A stretch of DNA of 64,000 nucleotides from Pseudonocardia sp. EC080619-01 (GTDB lineage Bacteria > Actinomycetota > Actinomycetes > Mycobacteriales > Pseudonocardiaceae): contig NZ_CP012184.1 in NCBI RefSeq assembly GCF_001420995.1, positions 2,340,501-2,404,500 on the forward strand. Direction: 5' to 3'. Below the pieces are notes generated by a model that ran no database searches, had not been told where the DNA came from, and saw only the letters and a program-made list of their open reading frames with translations. Below, piece by piece: positions 21,654 through 30,083 of the stretch; positions within the stretch are counted from its first letter, which is position 1, and every line of letters starts with the position of its first letter. Position numbers and translations under genes: made by a program.

Positions 21654-21988
21654 CGGCCGCGGCGCGGCCGGGACGCGCAGGTGATGCAGGTCGTCGTTGC
21701 GGGCAGCGCCTCGAGGCGTTCCGTCCCGATCGGCCGTCCGCAGAGCACGCAGACGCCGTAGCTGCCGTCCGCGACCCGCTCCGCGGCCCTGCCGAGATCG
21801 GCGTGCTCCCGCTCGGCCACGTCGAGCAGCCCCTGCAGCTGCGCCCGCTGGACGGCGATCGTGACGCCCTCGGGATCGTGCTCGTCGTCGTGGCTGGTGA
21901 AGGCCTGCTCCTCGGCCAGCGCCTCGATCTCCCGCCGCAGCGACGCGATCCGGCCGGCCACACGGGCGCGCTCGGCGGCGAGGTCCAT
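21629..21988 (-). CDS. TraR/DksA-type C4 zinc-finger protein
   Basis: A 119-residue protein. An N-terminal helical pair (about residues 1-75, rich in Arg, Glu and Ala) leads to a four-Cys zinc finger, YGVCVLCGRPIGTERLEALPATTTCITC. This is the layout of DksA/TraR-like proteins, which can enter the RNA polymerase secondary channel. The acidic tip (TSHDDEHDPEG) fits that idea, but the actinobacterial members are poorly studied. It converges with and slightly overlaps the kinase gene. Confidence 0.85.
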   Translation of the reverse strand: MDLAAERARVAGRIASLRREIEALAEEQAFTSHDDEHDPEGVTIAVQRAQLQGLLDVAEREHADLGRAAERVADGSYGVCVLCGRPIGTERLEALPATTTCITCASRPRRGRQPGPGPR

Positions 21989-22064
21989 GCCCGAAGGATG
22001 ACCGACGCGGGCCCTCCGGGGGAACTCGCGCGCACCCGGCGGCCGCGGGTGCGAGGGTGCACCC

Positions 22065-22526
22065 GTGGATCACCTCGCGCGTCCGGTCTCCGGTGTCGGT
22101 GTCGTCCTCCGGCGCGACGACGGCCGGGTCGCCATCGGCCACCGCGTCACCGCCGGCGAGACGCCGAGCTGGTCGTTCCCCGGCGGGCACCTCGAGGGCG
22201 CCGAGGCCCCGGTGCGGACCGCGCTGCGCGAGCTCGCCGAGGAGACCGGGGTGGTGGCCACGACCGGCACGCTGTTCGCGGTGTGCGTGCGGACCGCCGG
22301 CAGCGGCGTCACGTTCGCGGTGCACGTGCCCGCCCCGGCCGGGGCCGAGCTCGCCGTCACCGAGCCGCACGCCGTCGACGCCTGGACCTGGGCCGATCCG
22401 GACGACCTGCCGGAACCGCTGTTCGCGCACACCGCCGCGGTGCAGCACGCGTGGCGGTCACCGGGCGTCCAGCTGGCGGGGTGGGACCTGCACGCGGTGG
22501 CGGGCGGGGTCGCCCTCGACCGATGA
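22065..22526 (+). CDS. NUDIX hydrolase
   Basis: A 153-residue NUDIX enzyme. The catalytic box GGHLEGAEAPVRTALRELAEETG matches G-x5-E-x7-REUxEExGU exactly. These enzymes cleave nucleoside diphosphates linked to another group. The substrate cannot be read from sequence; the small size resembles MutT/Nudt15-like nucleotide-cleaning members. GTG at 22065 starts directly ahead of the first strand. The stop overlaps the next gene (ATGA). Confidence 0.9.
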   Translation: MDHLARPVSGVGVVLRRDDGRVAIGHRVTAGETPSWSFPGGHLEGAEAPVRTALRELAEETGVVATTGTLFAVCVRTAGSGVTFAVHVPAPAGAELAVTEPHAVDAWTWADPDDLPEPLFAHTAAVQHAWRSPGVQLAGWDLHAVAGGVALDR

Positions 22527-22840
22527 GTACGGCCGGCGGGCGCGGTCACCAGGACATGCTCATCGTCGCCGGACACCTGCTCGTCGACGCCGCGGACCGC
22601 GACCGCTACGTCGCCGACTGCGCGACGGTCGTCGCGCTCGCCCGCGGTGCCGCCGGATGCCTCGACTTCACGATCACCGCCGATCCGCTCGACCCGCAGC
22701 GGGTGAACGTCTACGAGCGCTGGGCGGGCGAGGACGAGCTGCTGGCCTTCCGCGGCTCCGGCACGGACGACGGCACCGCCGCGCGGATCCTCACCGCCGA
22801 CGTGCACCGGTACTCGATCTCGGCCGTCGGGGAGCCCTGA
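22523..22840 (+). CDS. Antibiotic biosynthesis monooxygenase (ABM)-domain protein
   Basis: A 105-residue protein with the ferredoxin-like ABM fold signature: LIVAGHLLVDAADRDRYVADC, GCLDFTITADP, and NVYERWAGEDELLAF. Such proteins are small dimers that oxidise aromatics or quinols or degrade haem without a cofactor; many have no known substrate. It is translationally coupled to the NUDIX gene. Confidence 0.85.
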   Translation: MSTAGGRGHQDMLIVAGHLLVDAADRDRYVADCATVVALARGAAGCLDFTITADPLDPQRVNVYERWAGEDELLAFRGSGTDDGTAARILTADVHRYSISAVGEP

Positions 22841-22843
22841 CCC

Positions 22844-23185
22844 TCAGAGCGCGCCGGACCTCGGCGCATACATGATCACGGCGACGCCGGCGAGGCAGAT
22901 CAGCGCGCCGGTGACGTCGTAGCGGTCCGGCCGGAACCCGTCGGCGACGACACCCCAGGCCAGGGACCCCGCCACGAACACCCCGCCGTAGGCCGCGAGG
23001 ATCCGTCCGAAGTTCGCGTCCGGCTGCAGGGCCGCGACGAACCCGTAGATCCCCAGCGCGACCACGCCCGCCCCGATCCAGATCCAGCCACGATGCTCGC
23101 GGACCCCCTGCCAGACCAGCCACGCGCCGCCGATCTCGAACAGGGCGGCGAGCAGGAACAGCAGCACGGACTTGAGGATCAGCAC
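22844..23185 (-). CDS. YnfA-family (UPF0060) membrane protein
   Basis: A 113-residue protein with four membrane helices, the standard YnfA size. It shows [54 protein letters not shown] and the ending [23 protein letters not shown]. YnfA proteins are distant relatives of SMR efflux pumps. GTG at 23185 lies inside the last codons of the MerR gene, so the two form one coupled operon and the pump is probably controlled by that regulator. Confidence 0.88.
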   Translation of the reverse strand: MLILKSVLLFLLAALFEIGGAWLVWQGVREHRGWIWIGAGVVALGIYGFVAALQPDANFGRILAAYGGVFVAGSLAWGVVADGFRPDRYDVTGALICLAGVAVIMYAPRSGAL

Positions 23186-23910
23186 GGGAGGACTCCGGTC
23201 GGGGCCGTGAACAGGTCGTCGAGCAGGTGCCGGGCGTCGGGAGGAGCGGACGCGTCGAGCCGGGCGCCGTCGTGGGTGACGGTGAGGGTGAAGGTGAGGA
23301 ACGGGCAGCACCGCACCTCGTCGGCGATCAGCGCGGCGATCCCGGCGGTGCGGTCGTGGTCGATCTCCGTCCGGACGCTCCCGTCGCCGAGACGCCGGGG
23401 CGCCGTCCCGGACAGGACCGTCCGCCAGCGGTCGAGCCGGGCGGCGTGGTCAGCGGGATCCAGCGCGCAGGCGACCGGGGGTGGCGCGTCCGCGGCCGGG
23501 CCACCACCGGTGAGGAAGGCGCAGTCCGGGTCGCACGGTGCGTCGCGGTCGGGCAGGGCGCGCAGCCGGTCCCGGGCCGCGACGAGCCGCCCGCGGAACG
23601 CGCGGAGGTCCCGGACGCGGTCGTCGGCCGCGTCGATCTGGCCCGTGACCAGCGGGAGGAGCCGGCTGCGGACGTCGCGGCACATGCCGTCCCGCCAGAC
23701 TCCGAGCAGGTCGCGGATCCGGTCGAGCGGGAGCCCGAGATCCTTGGCGGTGACGATGAACCGGACCCGCTCGACGTCGCGCTCGTCGTAGCTCCGGTAG
23801 CTGCCGGGGGTCCGCCGGGCGGGGAGCAGGCCCCGGGACTCGTAGTAGCGCAGCGTCGTCGACGGGACGCCGACCCGTTCGGCGAGCTGCGAGATGCGGT
23901 AGCGGACCAC
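23179..23910 (-). CDS. MerR-family regulator with Cys-rich C-terminus
   Basis: A 243-residue MerR-type activator. The N-terminal helix-turn-helix is [25 protein letters not shown], followed by the wing [15 protein letters not shown] and a dimer helix. The C-terminal half has CDPDC and RCCPFLTF, Cys clusters that suggest soft-metal sensing; the latter is shared with proteins linked to mercury resistance. GTG at 23910 is placed 6 bp after a -10 element, implying a leaderless mRNA. The stop overlaps ynfA. The inducer is inferred only. Confidence 0.87.
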   Translation of the reverse strand: MVRYRISQLAERVGVPSTTLRYYESRGLLPARRTPGSYRSYDERDVERVRFIVTAKDLGLPLDRIRDLLGVWRDGMCRDVRSRLLPLVTGQIDAADDRVRDLRAFRGRLVAARDRLRALPDRDAPCDPDCAFLTGGGPAADAPPPVACALDPADHAARLDRWRTVLSGTAPRRLGDGSVRTEIDHDRTAGIAALIADEVRCCPFLTFTLTVTHDGARLDASAPPDARHLLDDLFTAPTGVLPC

Positions 23911-23916
23911 GGCGCG

Positions 23917-23948
23917 ACGGTAGACCTTCGAGCCGGGTCGAAGGTCAA
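23917..23948 (-). promoter_or_regulatory. MerR-type promoter with 20-bp spacer and operator
   Basis: On the minus strand TTGACC and TACCGT are 20 bp apart, longer than the usual 17. Between them lies the dyad ACCTTCGA-GCCGGG-TCGAAGGT (8-bp arms, 23924-23945). An overlong spacer spanned by a dyad is the hallmark of MerR-activated promoters. The predicted start falls at the GTG of the MerR gene itself, implying autoregulation. Confidence 0.75.
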
Positions 23949-24222
23949 GCGTGCACGGGTCGGCACGCGTGGCCGTTCCGCACGCCGGAACCCGGCCCCT
24001 GATGGTGCAGCCGACCGCGGGCGGTGAGCCGTTGCCGCTCTCCACGCACGGAGAACCGGATGGGCGACGCGGCGGAATTGTTCGGAGTTCTCGCGGGGCG
24101 ACCGGCCAGACACCAGGATCGGATGCCCGCAACCGTAGTGACCGGACACGCTCCATTCACTCCGCTCACTCTGTTCTTCGAGTCGAAGTTGCATCGGGTC
24201 GCAGTTTCGGTAATCATGTCCA

Positions 24223-24274
24223 TCGGTGTCGCCGACGTTGTGCCCCCTCCGACGTCCGGCGTCGGCGACACCGA
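24223..24274. repeat. 15-bp inverted repeat in non-coding DNA
   Basis: TCGGTGTCGCCGACG (24223-24237) and CGTCGGCGACACCGA (24260-24274) are perfect inverses separated by 22 bases. They lie in the 650-bp stretch 23949-24601, where I see no convincing gene on either strand. It could be a terminator, a structured RNA element or a protein site. Confidence 0.65.
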
Positions 24275-24601
24275 CCCAGCGGATGTATTCCACAGACCGT
24301 GCATTGTCACCGCATGGCCCGGCCCACCGGCGACAGTGACGATCGCGCCTGGTCACGGCGCCTCCTGAACGGACAGTCGAAGATTCTCGTCCTGCGCCCT
24401 TCACAGAGGCGTCCTGCCGACCGGACATCTCCTCCACGGCGAGGAATCACCCCCTCAGAACGCCGGCCGAACAGTCTCCCGCGACGGGGTCGACATATCG
24501 GCATCAGCGGCGACCACGCCACACGGGCGCCGAGGACCCCGACGACGAGAAATTCGAGAATGGGAACGATGCACACCCCGAAGTGTCGTTGCAGAGTATT
24601 C

Positions 24602-24805
24602 ATGGTCCGGCGCGTGCTCTTCGCCTCTGTCCTGGGGATCGTGATGGCCGGCCTCCTGGTCGTGGCGGGGGGCTCCCTGGCCGCACACGTCGTGGCGTGG
24701 CTGTTGCTGACCGCCGGCGCGGTACTGCTGTCGGTGGGAGCGGTCGTCGCCGTCCGCGACGACAGAGGCCACGGTCGTCCGGTGCTGCCGGACAGCCGAC
24801 GGTGA
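24602..24805 (+). CDS. Small two-helix membrane protein
   Basis: A 67-residue protein starting MVRRVLFASVLGIVMAGLLV, with membrane helices at about residues 5-24 and 26-48 and a charged tail. The stop overlaps the GTG of the Lsr2-like gene by 4 bp, and this coupling is the main reason to believe it is translated. In-frame ATGs at 24558 and 24567 would extend it. I do not recognise a family. Confidence 0.5.
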   Translation: MVRRVLFASVLGIVMAGLLVVAGGSLAAHVVAWLLLTAGAVLLSVGAVVAVRDDRGHGRPVLPDSRR

Positions 24806-25101
24806 GCGGCTGGGTCGCGAGCTCCGAGATCATCGCGTTCGCGCTCGACGGGCAGCAGTACGAGGTCGAGTTGACGCCGGCGGAGGCACGCGCCCTGCGC
24901 GCCGCGCTCCATCCGTTCGTCGTGGCCGGGCGCCGCGTACCCGCACCCGTCCGGCATCCGCGCCGGAGACGCCGACCACGGGGCCGGAACCAGGTCATCC
25001 GCGACTGGGCGCGCGCCAACGGCTACTTCGTGGCGGACCGGGGCCGCATTCCCGACGCCATCGCGGACGCCTACCGGGAGCACGAGCGGGGAGAGCCATG
25101 A
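24802..25101 (+). CDS. Short Lsr2-like nucleoid protein
   Basis: A 99-residue relative of Lsr2, the H-NS-like silencer of AT-rich DNA. The dimerisation part LDGQQYEVELTPAEARALRAALHPFVVAGRR and the DNA-binding part IRDWARANGYFVADRGRIPDAIADAY are clear; RGR is the AT-hook-like minor-groove motif. The N-terminal strand and acidic loop of typical Lsr2 (about 15 residues that control filament formation) are missing. The linker is very basic. GTG at 24802 overlaps the upstream small gene. It may be an accessory-region paralogue that modifies the main Lsr2. Confidence 0.85.
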   Translation: MSGWVASSEIIAFALDGQQYEVELTPAEARALRAALHPFVVAGRRVPAPVRHPRRRRRPRGRNQVIRDWARANGYFVADRGRIPDAIADAYREHERGEP

Positions 25102-25332
25102 TTGCACCGCACTCCGCGACGCCCTGAGCACGAGCCGTGGCGGGCACGCGTCCGCCGCGACGGCACGTCCCGTCGACCGGACACGCCACGCCGCGCCGCC
25201 CGCCGTCATCGCCTCGCCGGGGACCGGCAACGTTAAGAACGCCTGAGGAATGGGCGACGGTGCGGAACTCTTCGCGTACACGGCGTTAATCTCGGAGTAC
25301 GTCTGCTGGCGGTCACCGAGGACGAAGGTTTG

Positions 25333-25983
25333 ATGACGAAGAACGATACCCCGGGGGCGGCTCTGGACGCCCTCGCCCGCTGTAGTTCCCAGCCCAACAA
25401 GGTGTTGCTCACCCGAGTGGGCCTGACGCTCCCCGATGATCTGGACCTGGCCGAGTGGGAACGGGCCGGGATGCAGATCCAGCGCATCATCGATTCGTCG
25501 ACATGGTGCCTCGGCGACTGGCTGATCTTCGGCCGGGAACATTTCCCGGGCCGCTACCGCCACGCGATCGATGCCGTCGGGCTGAAATACCAGACGCTGC
25601 GCAACTACGCATGGGTGGCGCAGCGCTATACCGTGGAGCGACGTCATGCGGCGCTCACCTTCCAGCACCACGCCGAGGTGGCCTCGCTCCGCGACCCCGA
25701 GCAGGACCACTGGCTGCGCGAGGCGGCGAGGAACGGCTGGTCCACGAAGCAACTCCGTGCCGCGCTCCGCAACGCGATCGAGAACGATCCGTCCGGCCGG
25801 AATCCGTCCGGTGTCGTGCTCCCACGGTTCCGGATCGACGAAGGCCGGCTGACGCAGTGGCGCTCGGCGGCCGAGCAGGCCGACATGTCGTTCGACGCCT
25901 GGGTCATCGCTGCGCTCGACGTGGCGGCCGACCAGCCGCGGGCGGACCAGCCGGTGTCGGACCCGCTGTCGCTGCCCGGCTGA
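25333..25983 (+). CDS. LmbU-family transcriptional regulator
   Basis: A 216-residue protein with the LmbU pattern: GLTLPDDLDLAEWERAGMQI, SSTWCLGDWLIFG, LKYQTLRNYAWVAQRY, LTFQHHAEVASL and WLREAARNGWSTKQLRAAL. LmbU is the activator of lincomycin biosynthesis, and its relatives usually sit in antibiotic clusters. No biosynthetic cluster is present here, so this is an orphan member. ATG at 25333 has AAGG upstream. The gene ends 8 bp before the stop of the convergent TAXI gene. Confidence 0.88.
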   Translation: MTKNDTPGAALDALARCSSQPNKVLLTRVGLTLPDDLDLAEWERAGMQIQRIIDSSTWCLGDWLIFGREHFPGRYRHAIDAVGLKYQTLRNYAWVAQRYTVERRHAALTFQHHAEVASLRDPEQDHWLREAARNGWSTKQLRAALRNAIENDPSGRNPSGVVLPRFRIDEGRLTQWRSAAEQADMSFDAWVIAALDVAADQPRADQPVSDPLSLPG

Positions 25984-25991
25984 CCGGAGTC

Positions 25992-26942
25992 CTACGACAT
26001 GTTCTTGAGCGCTCGATACGCGCGCTCCGCGCCCCGGTGCAGGGGAACGGGCAGCGTCATGATCGCGATCATGGGGTCGATCGCACGGGCGACGGGTGCT
26101 GCCCGTACCAGATCGGCCCGCCGGTTCATGGTCGTCAAGGTCAGCGCGTACGCCAGCTCCTCAGGAAAGTCCTCCCGCACGAGCAGCAGGTTCCGCACCG
26201 CCACCGTGTCGATGGGGCCGGTGGTTCCGGCATAGATCCCGCGCGGGACCACGGTCGCCGAGTACAGCGGGAAGTGCTGCCGGAAGATCGGCACCAGACG
26301 CTCCAGATCGAGCAGCCTGACCGGGTACCGGCGGGATGCCTCGACGATGGGGAAGGTCGGGACCGCTCCCGCCCACAGGAACGCGTCGATCTCCCGGCGC
26401 TCCAGCGAGACGATCGATCGCTGGAGTCCCTCCTCGCGCGCCGGCTCCTCCGCGGGATCGATGCCGGCGAACTCCAGGATGCGCGGTGCGAGCGCCCGTA
26501 TCCCGGACGACGTGTCCTCGACGGAGATGCGGCGGCCGCCCAGGTCCGCGATCTCCCGCAGGGCCGACTCCGCCGGCACGACGGCGTGGACGACGTCGTC
26601 GTGAAGACGCGCCAGCGCCCGCAACGCGAATCCGGGCGATCGCTCCAGCTCGGCCATGGCGCTGTCCACCGTCGCGATCGCGACGTCGGCGGTGCCACTG
26701 CGCAGGTGGTTCATCGTGCTCGCCGAACCCGGTCCACGGACCACGTCGACCTCGACGCCACTGCCGATCCTCCATTCGCGGGCCAGTGCATCGCCGAGCC
26801 GATACTGCGGTGCTTCTCCCGCGATCGTGGCGAAACGGATCCTTCCGGTCGTCTCTGCCGCATGACAGGAACTCACCAGTCCGGATGCGAGCAGGAAAAG
26901 GACGCTGCGCCGCGTCAGGGGCCGGCCACTCGCCATGGTCAT
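25992..26942 (-). CDS. TAXI-family TRAP solute-binding lipoprotein
   Basis: A 316-residue secreted binding protein. The N-terminus has arginines, a hydrophobic stretch and the lipobox LVSSC, predicting a lipid anchor. The body follows the TAXI family (RIRFATIAGEAPQYRLGDALAREW, GSASTMNHLRSGTADVAIATVDSA, ISVEDTSSGIRALAPRILEFAG). TAXI proteins normally feed TRAP permeases. No permease gene is adjacent; it is instead coupled (ATGA) to a sensor kinase. A role presenting a ligand to that kinase is likely but inferred. Confidence 0.86.
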   Translation of the reverse strand: MTMASGRPLTRRSVLFLLASGLVSSCHAAETTGRIRFATIAGEAPQYRLGDALAREWRIGSGVEVDVVRGPGSASTMNHLRSGTADVAIATVDSAMAELERSPGFALRALARLHDDVVHAVVPAESALREIADLGGRRISVEDTSSGIRALAPRILEFAGIDPAEEPAREEGLQRSIVSLERREIDAFLWAGAVPTFPIVEASRRYPVRLLDLERLVPIFRQHFPLYSATVVPRGIYAGTTGPIDTVAVRNLLLVREDFPEELAYALTLTTMNRRADLVRAAPVARAIDPMIAIMTLPVPLHRGAERAYRALKNMS

Positions 26943-28351
26943 CCTCGGGAGGAATGTGATGTGCGCAGAAGAGTCAGCACGGCTTCCACGCCGTTTCCCT
27001 CGCGCGGGGACCGAAGGGTCAGTCGCCCATTGTTCCGATGGGCGAGGCTGGCGGCAATGGGAAGGCCGAGGCCGGTTCCGGAGAGCGGATCCTGGCCGGG
27101 TCCGCGCCAGAATCGTTGGACCGCCTTGCCGTGGTCGTCGGCCGGGAGCCCAGGCCCGTGGTCGCGGACGCGCACCTCGAGGGTGTCGGGGTCGGCGGCG
27201 ACGACCGACAGCTCGATGTCCGTCGTCGGGGGCGCGAAGCGGAGCGCGTTGTCGATGACGACGTCCAGCACGGTCTCGACGTCGTCGGGACTGGCCAGGG
27301 CATGGCCGTCGACCGTGTCGTGGACGACCAGGCGGACGGACTCCAGCTCGGCGAGCGGGCTCCACGCCTCGGTCCGGCTGTCGATCACCGCGCGGAGACG
27401 GCAGTGCCGGGTCCGCGCCGGCCGGTTCTCCGCCTTCGCCAGCGCGAGCATGCCGTCGACGAGCTCGGAGAGGCGGTGCACCTCCCGCAGCGCAGAACCG
27501 AGCTCCTCCTGGAGCCCCCGATCCACCTTCACGGTCACCGCCAGGAGCCGGATCCGCAGCGCGGTGAGCGGGTTCCGCAGCTGGTGGCTCGCATCCGTGG
27601 CGAAGGCGCTCTGACGCTCCAGGAGGCACGCCAGCCGCTTCTGGAGGTGGTCGAAGGATCTCTCCAGCCCGACGAGTTCCGGCGGACCCTCCGGAGAACC
27701 GAGCGGTACCGCCGTGCGCCCGATCTCGATGTCCCTCGTCGCGTCGGCCATGCGCGCTTCGAGACGCCTGACGGGCTGCAGGATCCACGTCCCGAGCCGG
27801 ACGGCCGTCAGCAACGCGAGGCCGGCCAGGACGACGGCCCCCAGACCGAACAGTGCCCACCGGGTGGCGACGAGCACGCGCATGGGGCGGGTGGGCGAGA
27901 TCGTGACGGCCGCGCCGAGGATGCGCCCCTCGGCGATGACGGGAACCGCGACGATGAGCGGGCGTGACGTCCACGGCCACGTGATGTCCTTCGACTGCGC
28001 GGGCCGCCCGGCGAGCGCGGCAGAGGTGATCGACTCGTTCCTCAGGAGCTCCGAACGATCCGCGTCGCTCAGCCGGTCCGGCGCCATCAGGATCTCCTGT
28101 GACGTGTCGACGAGGAGCACGGTGATCCCGTACAGGTGGTGGTACTGCGCCGCGTGAGCCCGGAGATCGGTGTACGCCGTCTCCACGAGAGGGCGTTCCG
28201 CGAGGGCGGCGAACCAGCTCGTGTCCGACAGCCGGTCGTTCCGCAGCTGCTGTTCCGCCCAGAAGTTCGACAAAAGCGCGAGCGGCCCTCCCAGCGCGAC
28301 GATGGCGATCACGACGGCGGCCATGAGCACCGTCACCATGCGTACCCGCAT
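26939..28351 (-). CDS. Sensor histidine kinase linked to TAXI protein
   Basis: A 470-residue kinase with a membrane helix at about 8-28, a sensor region of about 130 residues, a second helix at about 165-188, a HAMP region, the phosphoacceptor His in ATDASHQLRNPLTALRIRL, N box VIDNALRFAPP, G1 VRDHGPGLP and G2 GTGLGLPIA. The ATG at 28351 lies 5 bp past the regulator stop. Its stop overlaps the TAXI gene. This gives one operon: regulator, kinase, binding protein. Confidence 0.9.
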   Translation of the reverse strand: MRVRMVTVLMAAVVIAIVALGGPLALLSNFWAEQQLRNDRLSDTSWFAALAERPLVETAYTDLRAHAAQYHHLYGITVLLVDTSQEILMAPDRLSDADRSELLRNESITSAALAGRPAQSKDITWPWTSRPLIVAVPVIAEGRILGAAVTISPTRPMRVLVATRWALFGLGAVVLAGLALLTAVRLGTWILQPVRRLEARMADATRDIEIGRTAVPLGSPEGPPELVGLERSFDHLQKRLACLLERQSAFATDASHQLRNPLTALRIRLLAVTVKVDRGLQEELGSALREVHRLSELVDGMLALAKAENRPARTRHCRLRAVIDSRTEAWSPLAELESVRLVVHDTVDGHALASPDDVETVLDVVIDNALRFAPPTTDIELSVVAADPDTLEVRVRDHGPGLPADDHGKAVQRFWRGPGQDPLSGTGLGLPIAASLAHRNNGRLTLRSPREGNGVEAVLTLLRTSHSSRG

Positions 28352-28356
28352 TCCGG

Positions 28357-29040
28357 CTACTCCGGTCGCCGCGATCGATCGGTCGTCACCGCGAGGCGGT
28401 ACCCGACCCCGCGGATCGTCTCGATCACGCAGGTCCGTCCCAGCTTGCGGCGCAACGTCGCGATGTTGGTGTCCAGCGTCCTGTCGGCGCCGGACCACCA
28501 GCGGCCCCAGATCTGGGCGATGAGGCGGCGACGGGTGCACACCGACCCGTCCGCCTCGGCGATCGCGACGAGCAGCTGCAGCTCCTTGGTGCCCAGGAGG
28601 ACCTCGTCACCGCCGACGAACACCCGGTACGACGCCAGGTCGATCTCGACGTCGCCAGCGACGACGACCGACGACCGGGACCGCAGGGCCGGCCGGGGAC
28701 GGAGCGTCGCGCGCAGCCGCGCGAGCAGCTCGTCCACGTGGAACGGCTTCACGATGTAGTCGACGGCCCCGGAGTCCAGACCCAGGATCCGGTCCTCCAC
28801 GTCTCCCCTGGCCGTCGTGATGACGACCGGGACCAGCCGGCACTGACGCAACTGCCGGCAGAGTTCGATCCCGTCCACATCGGGCAGTCCCAGGTCGAGC
28901 ACCACCACGTCACAGAATGCGACGAATGCGAATGCATCGGAACCCCGTGACACACGGTCGTAGAGGATCGCGTGCGCGTCGAAAGCAGCGCCCACGGCGG
29001 AAGCAACTCCGTCGTCGTCCTCCACCAGCAGCACGCGCAT
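28357..29040 (-). CDS. OmpR-family response regulator
   Basis: A 227-residue regulator. The receiver has VLLVEDDD, D49 in VVVLDLGLPD, Thr in VITTARG and Lys in DYIVKPFH. The winged helix shows GTKELQLLVAIAEADG, IAQIWGRWW, LDTNIATLRRKLG and ETIRGVGYRL. A -10-like TAACAC 8 bp before the ATG suggests a leaderless transcript. It is the first gene of the regulator-kinase-TAXI operon. Confidence 0.9.
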   Translation of the reverse strand: MRVLLVEDDDGVASAVGAAFDAHAILYDRVSRGSDAFAFVAFCDVVVLDLGLPDVDGIELCRQLRQCRLVPVVITTARGDVEDRILGLDSGAVDYIVKPFHVDELLARLRATLRPRPALRSRSSVVVAGDVEIDLASYRVFVGGDEVLLGTKELQLLVAIAEADGSVCTRRRLIAQIWGRWWSGADRTLDTNIATLRRKLGRTCVIETIRGVGYRLAVTTDRSRRPE

Positions 29041-29188
29041 GTTCGAGAGTGTTACACCTGTCTGCGGCCAGGATGTCGATGACACTCCTCAGGGCAGAAA
29101 TCGGCCGGGCCACCCCATGCGTCACTTCGGATATCCGGTTCGCTCACCGGACAATTGATGAGGACGCGACCGACCGTTACCCCGCCCC

Positions 29189-29959
29189 TCACACAGGGAG
29201 CGGGGCGCCCCCGGCTGCCGCCCGGCACGCCGGGTGCCGGGCGTCCGATCCGTCGCCGGTACGGCTCCGGTGGTCGGTGTGGGCCACGCCGGCCATGGCC
29301 AGGACCGCCGCCGCCACCATCACGACGGGGAGGAGGTAGGCCAGCGCCGGAGCGACACCGTGGACGAGCGCACCGACCGCGGCCCCGGCCACGACGGTGA
29401 GGATGCGCAGCCCGGCGTTGCCGTCCCAGCGAGGCCGGTCGACGTCCACCATCGAGGACACCCAGTTCGTCACCACCCCGGTCATGTAGTTGGTGGGGGT
29501 CCCGATCGGACCGACGTGGCGGAACGCCGCGGCCTGCAGGCCCATCGCGAGCGCGCCCCCGGACACGAGCACGGCGACGTGGAGGGGCTGGTGTCCGAGG
29601 GACGACAGCGTCCACCATCCGAGTCCGACCAGGACCAGGGCCAGGAGCTCTCCCGCCAGGGCGACGCACACCGCGTGACGCCACGGCAGCCTGCGCAGAG
29701 CGAGGCCCACGACGACGGTCCCCAGGCCGAGCCCGATGACGTAACCGCCGAGCGCACACATCGGCGACGACACGGCCGCCCAGTTCCCGTGCCCCAGGAC
29801 GAGGCCGAGATGGACGAAGTTCCCCGTCATCGCACCGGCGAACACGCCGTCGAAGGCGAAGAACGTGACGGCGTCCAGTGATCCTGCCGTCGCTGCCAGC
29901 AGGATCGTGACGACACCGAGAAGTCGAGGGGCGCGTTCCGGGAGGTCGAAACCGTTCAT
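29189..29959 (-). CDS. YoaK/DUF1275-family membrane protein
   Basis: A 256-residue protein with six or so membrane helices and the DUF1275 features AGSLDAVTFFAFDGVFAGAMTGNFVHLG in the first part and GLQAAAFRHVGPIGTPTNYMTGVVTN in the middle. Function is unknown; the family is widespread and membrane-embedded. The ATG at 29959 (AGGA upstream) begins at the usual place. It is followed by the two-component operon on the same strand after about 150 bp. Confidence 0.88.
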   Translation of the reverse strand: MNGFDLPERAPRLLGVVTILLAATAGSLDAVTFFAFDGVFAGAMTGNFVHLGLVLGHGNWAAVSSPMCALGGYVIGLGLGTVVVGLALRRLPWRHAVCVALAGELLALVLVGLGWWTLSSLGHQPLHVAVLVSGGALAMGLQAAAFRHVGPIGTPTNYMTGVVTNWVSSMVDVDRPRWDGNAGLRILTVVAGAAVGALVHGVAPALAYLLPVVMVAAAVLAMAGVAHTDHRSRTGDGSDARHPACRAAAGGAPLPV

Positions 29960-30083
29960 GCCGACATCCTGATCATCGCCGTGCAACGATTTCAAACAGC
30001 GCGCCCACACTGTGGGATTCCATTAAAGAAACCCTATGGGGCGGCTATTTCTCAGCTATTTTCGCCCGGAACGGGCACCTTTC

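Noticed and set aside
20067..22448. Open frame of 793 codons on the minus strand
   Set aside because: It is antisense to the sensor kinase, DksA-type and NUDIX genes and has low-complexity Arg/Gly/Pro composition, a GC-skew artefact.
24024..24368. Possible 114-codon gene upstream of the small membrane protein
   Set aside because: No ribosome site, no recognisable domain, and it runs through the 15-bp inverted repeat.
24307..25752. Open frame of 481 codons on the minus strand
   Set aside because: It runs antisense to the Lsr2-like and LmbU genes, which are clear family members.
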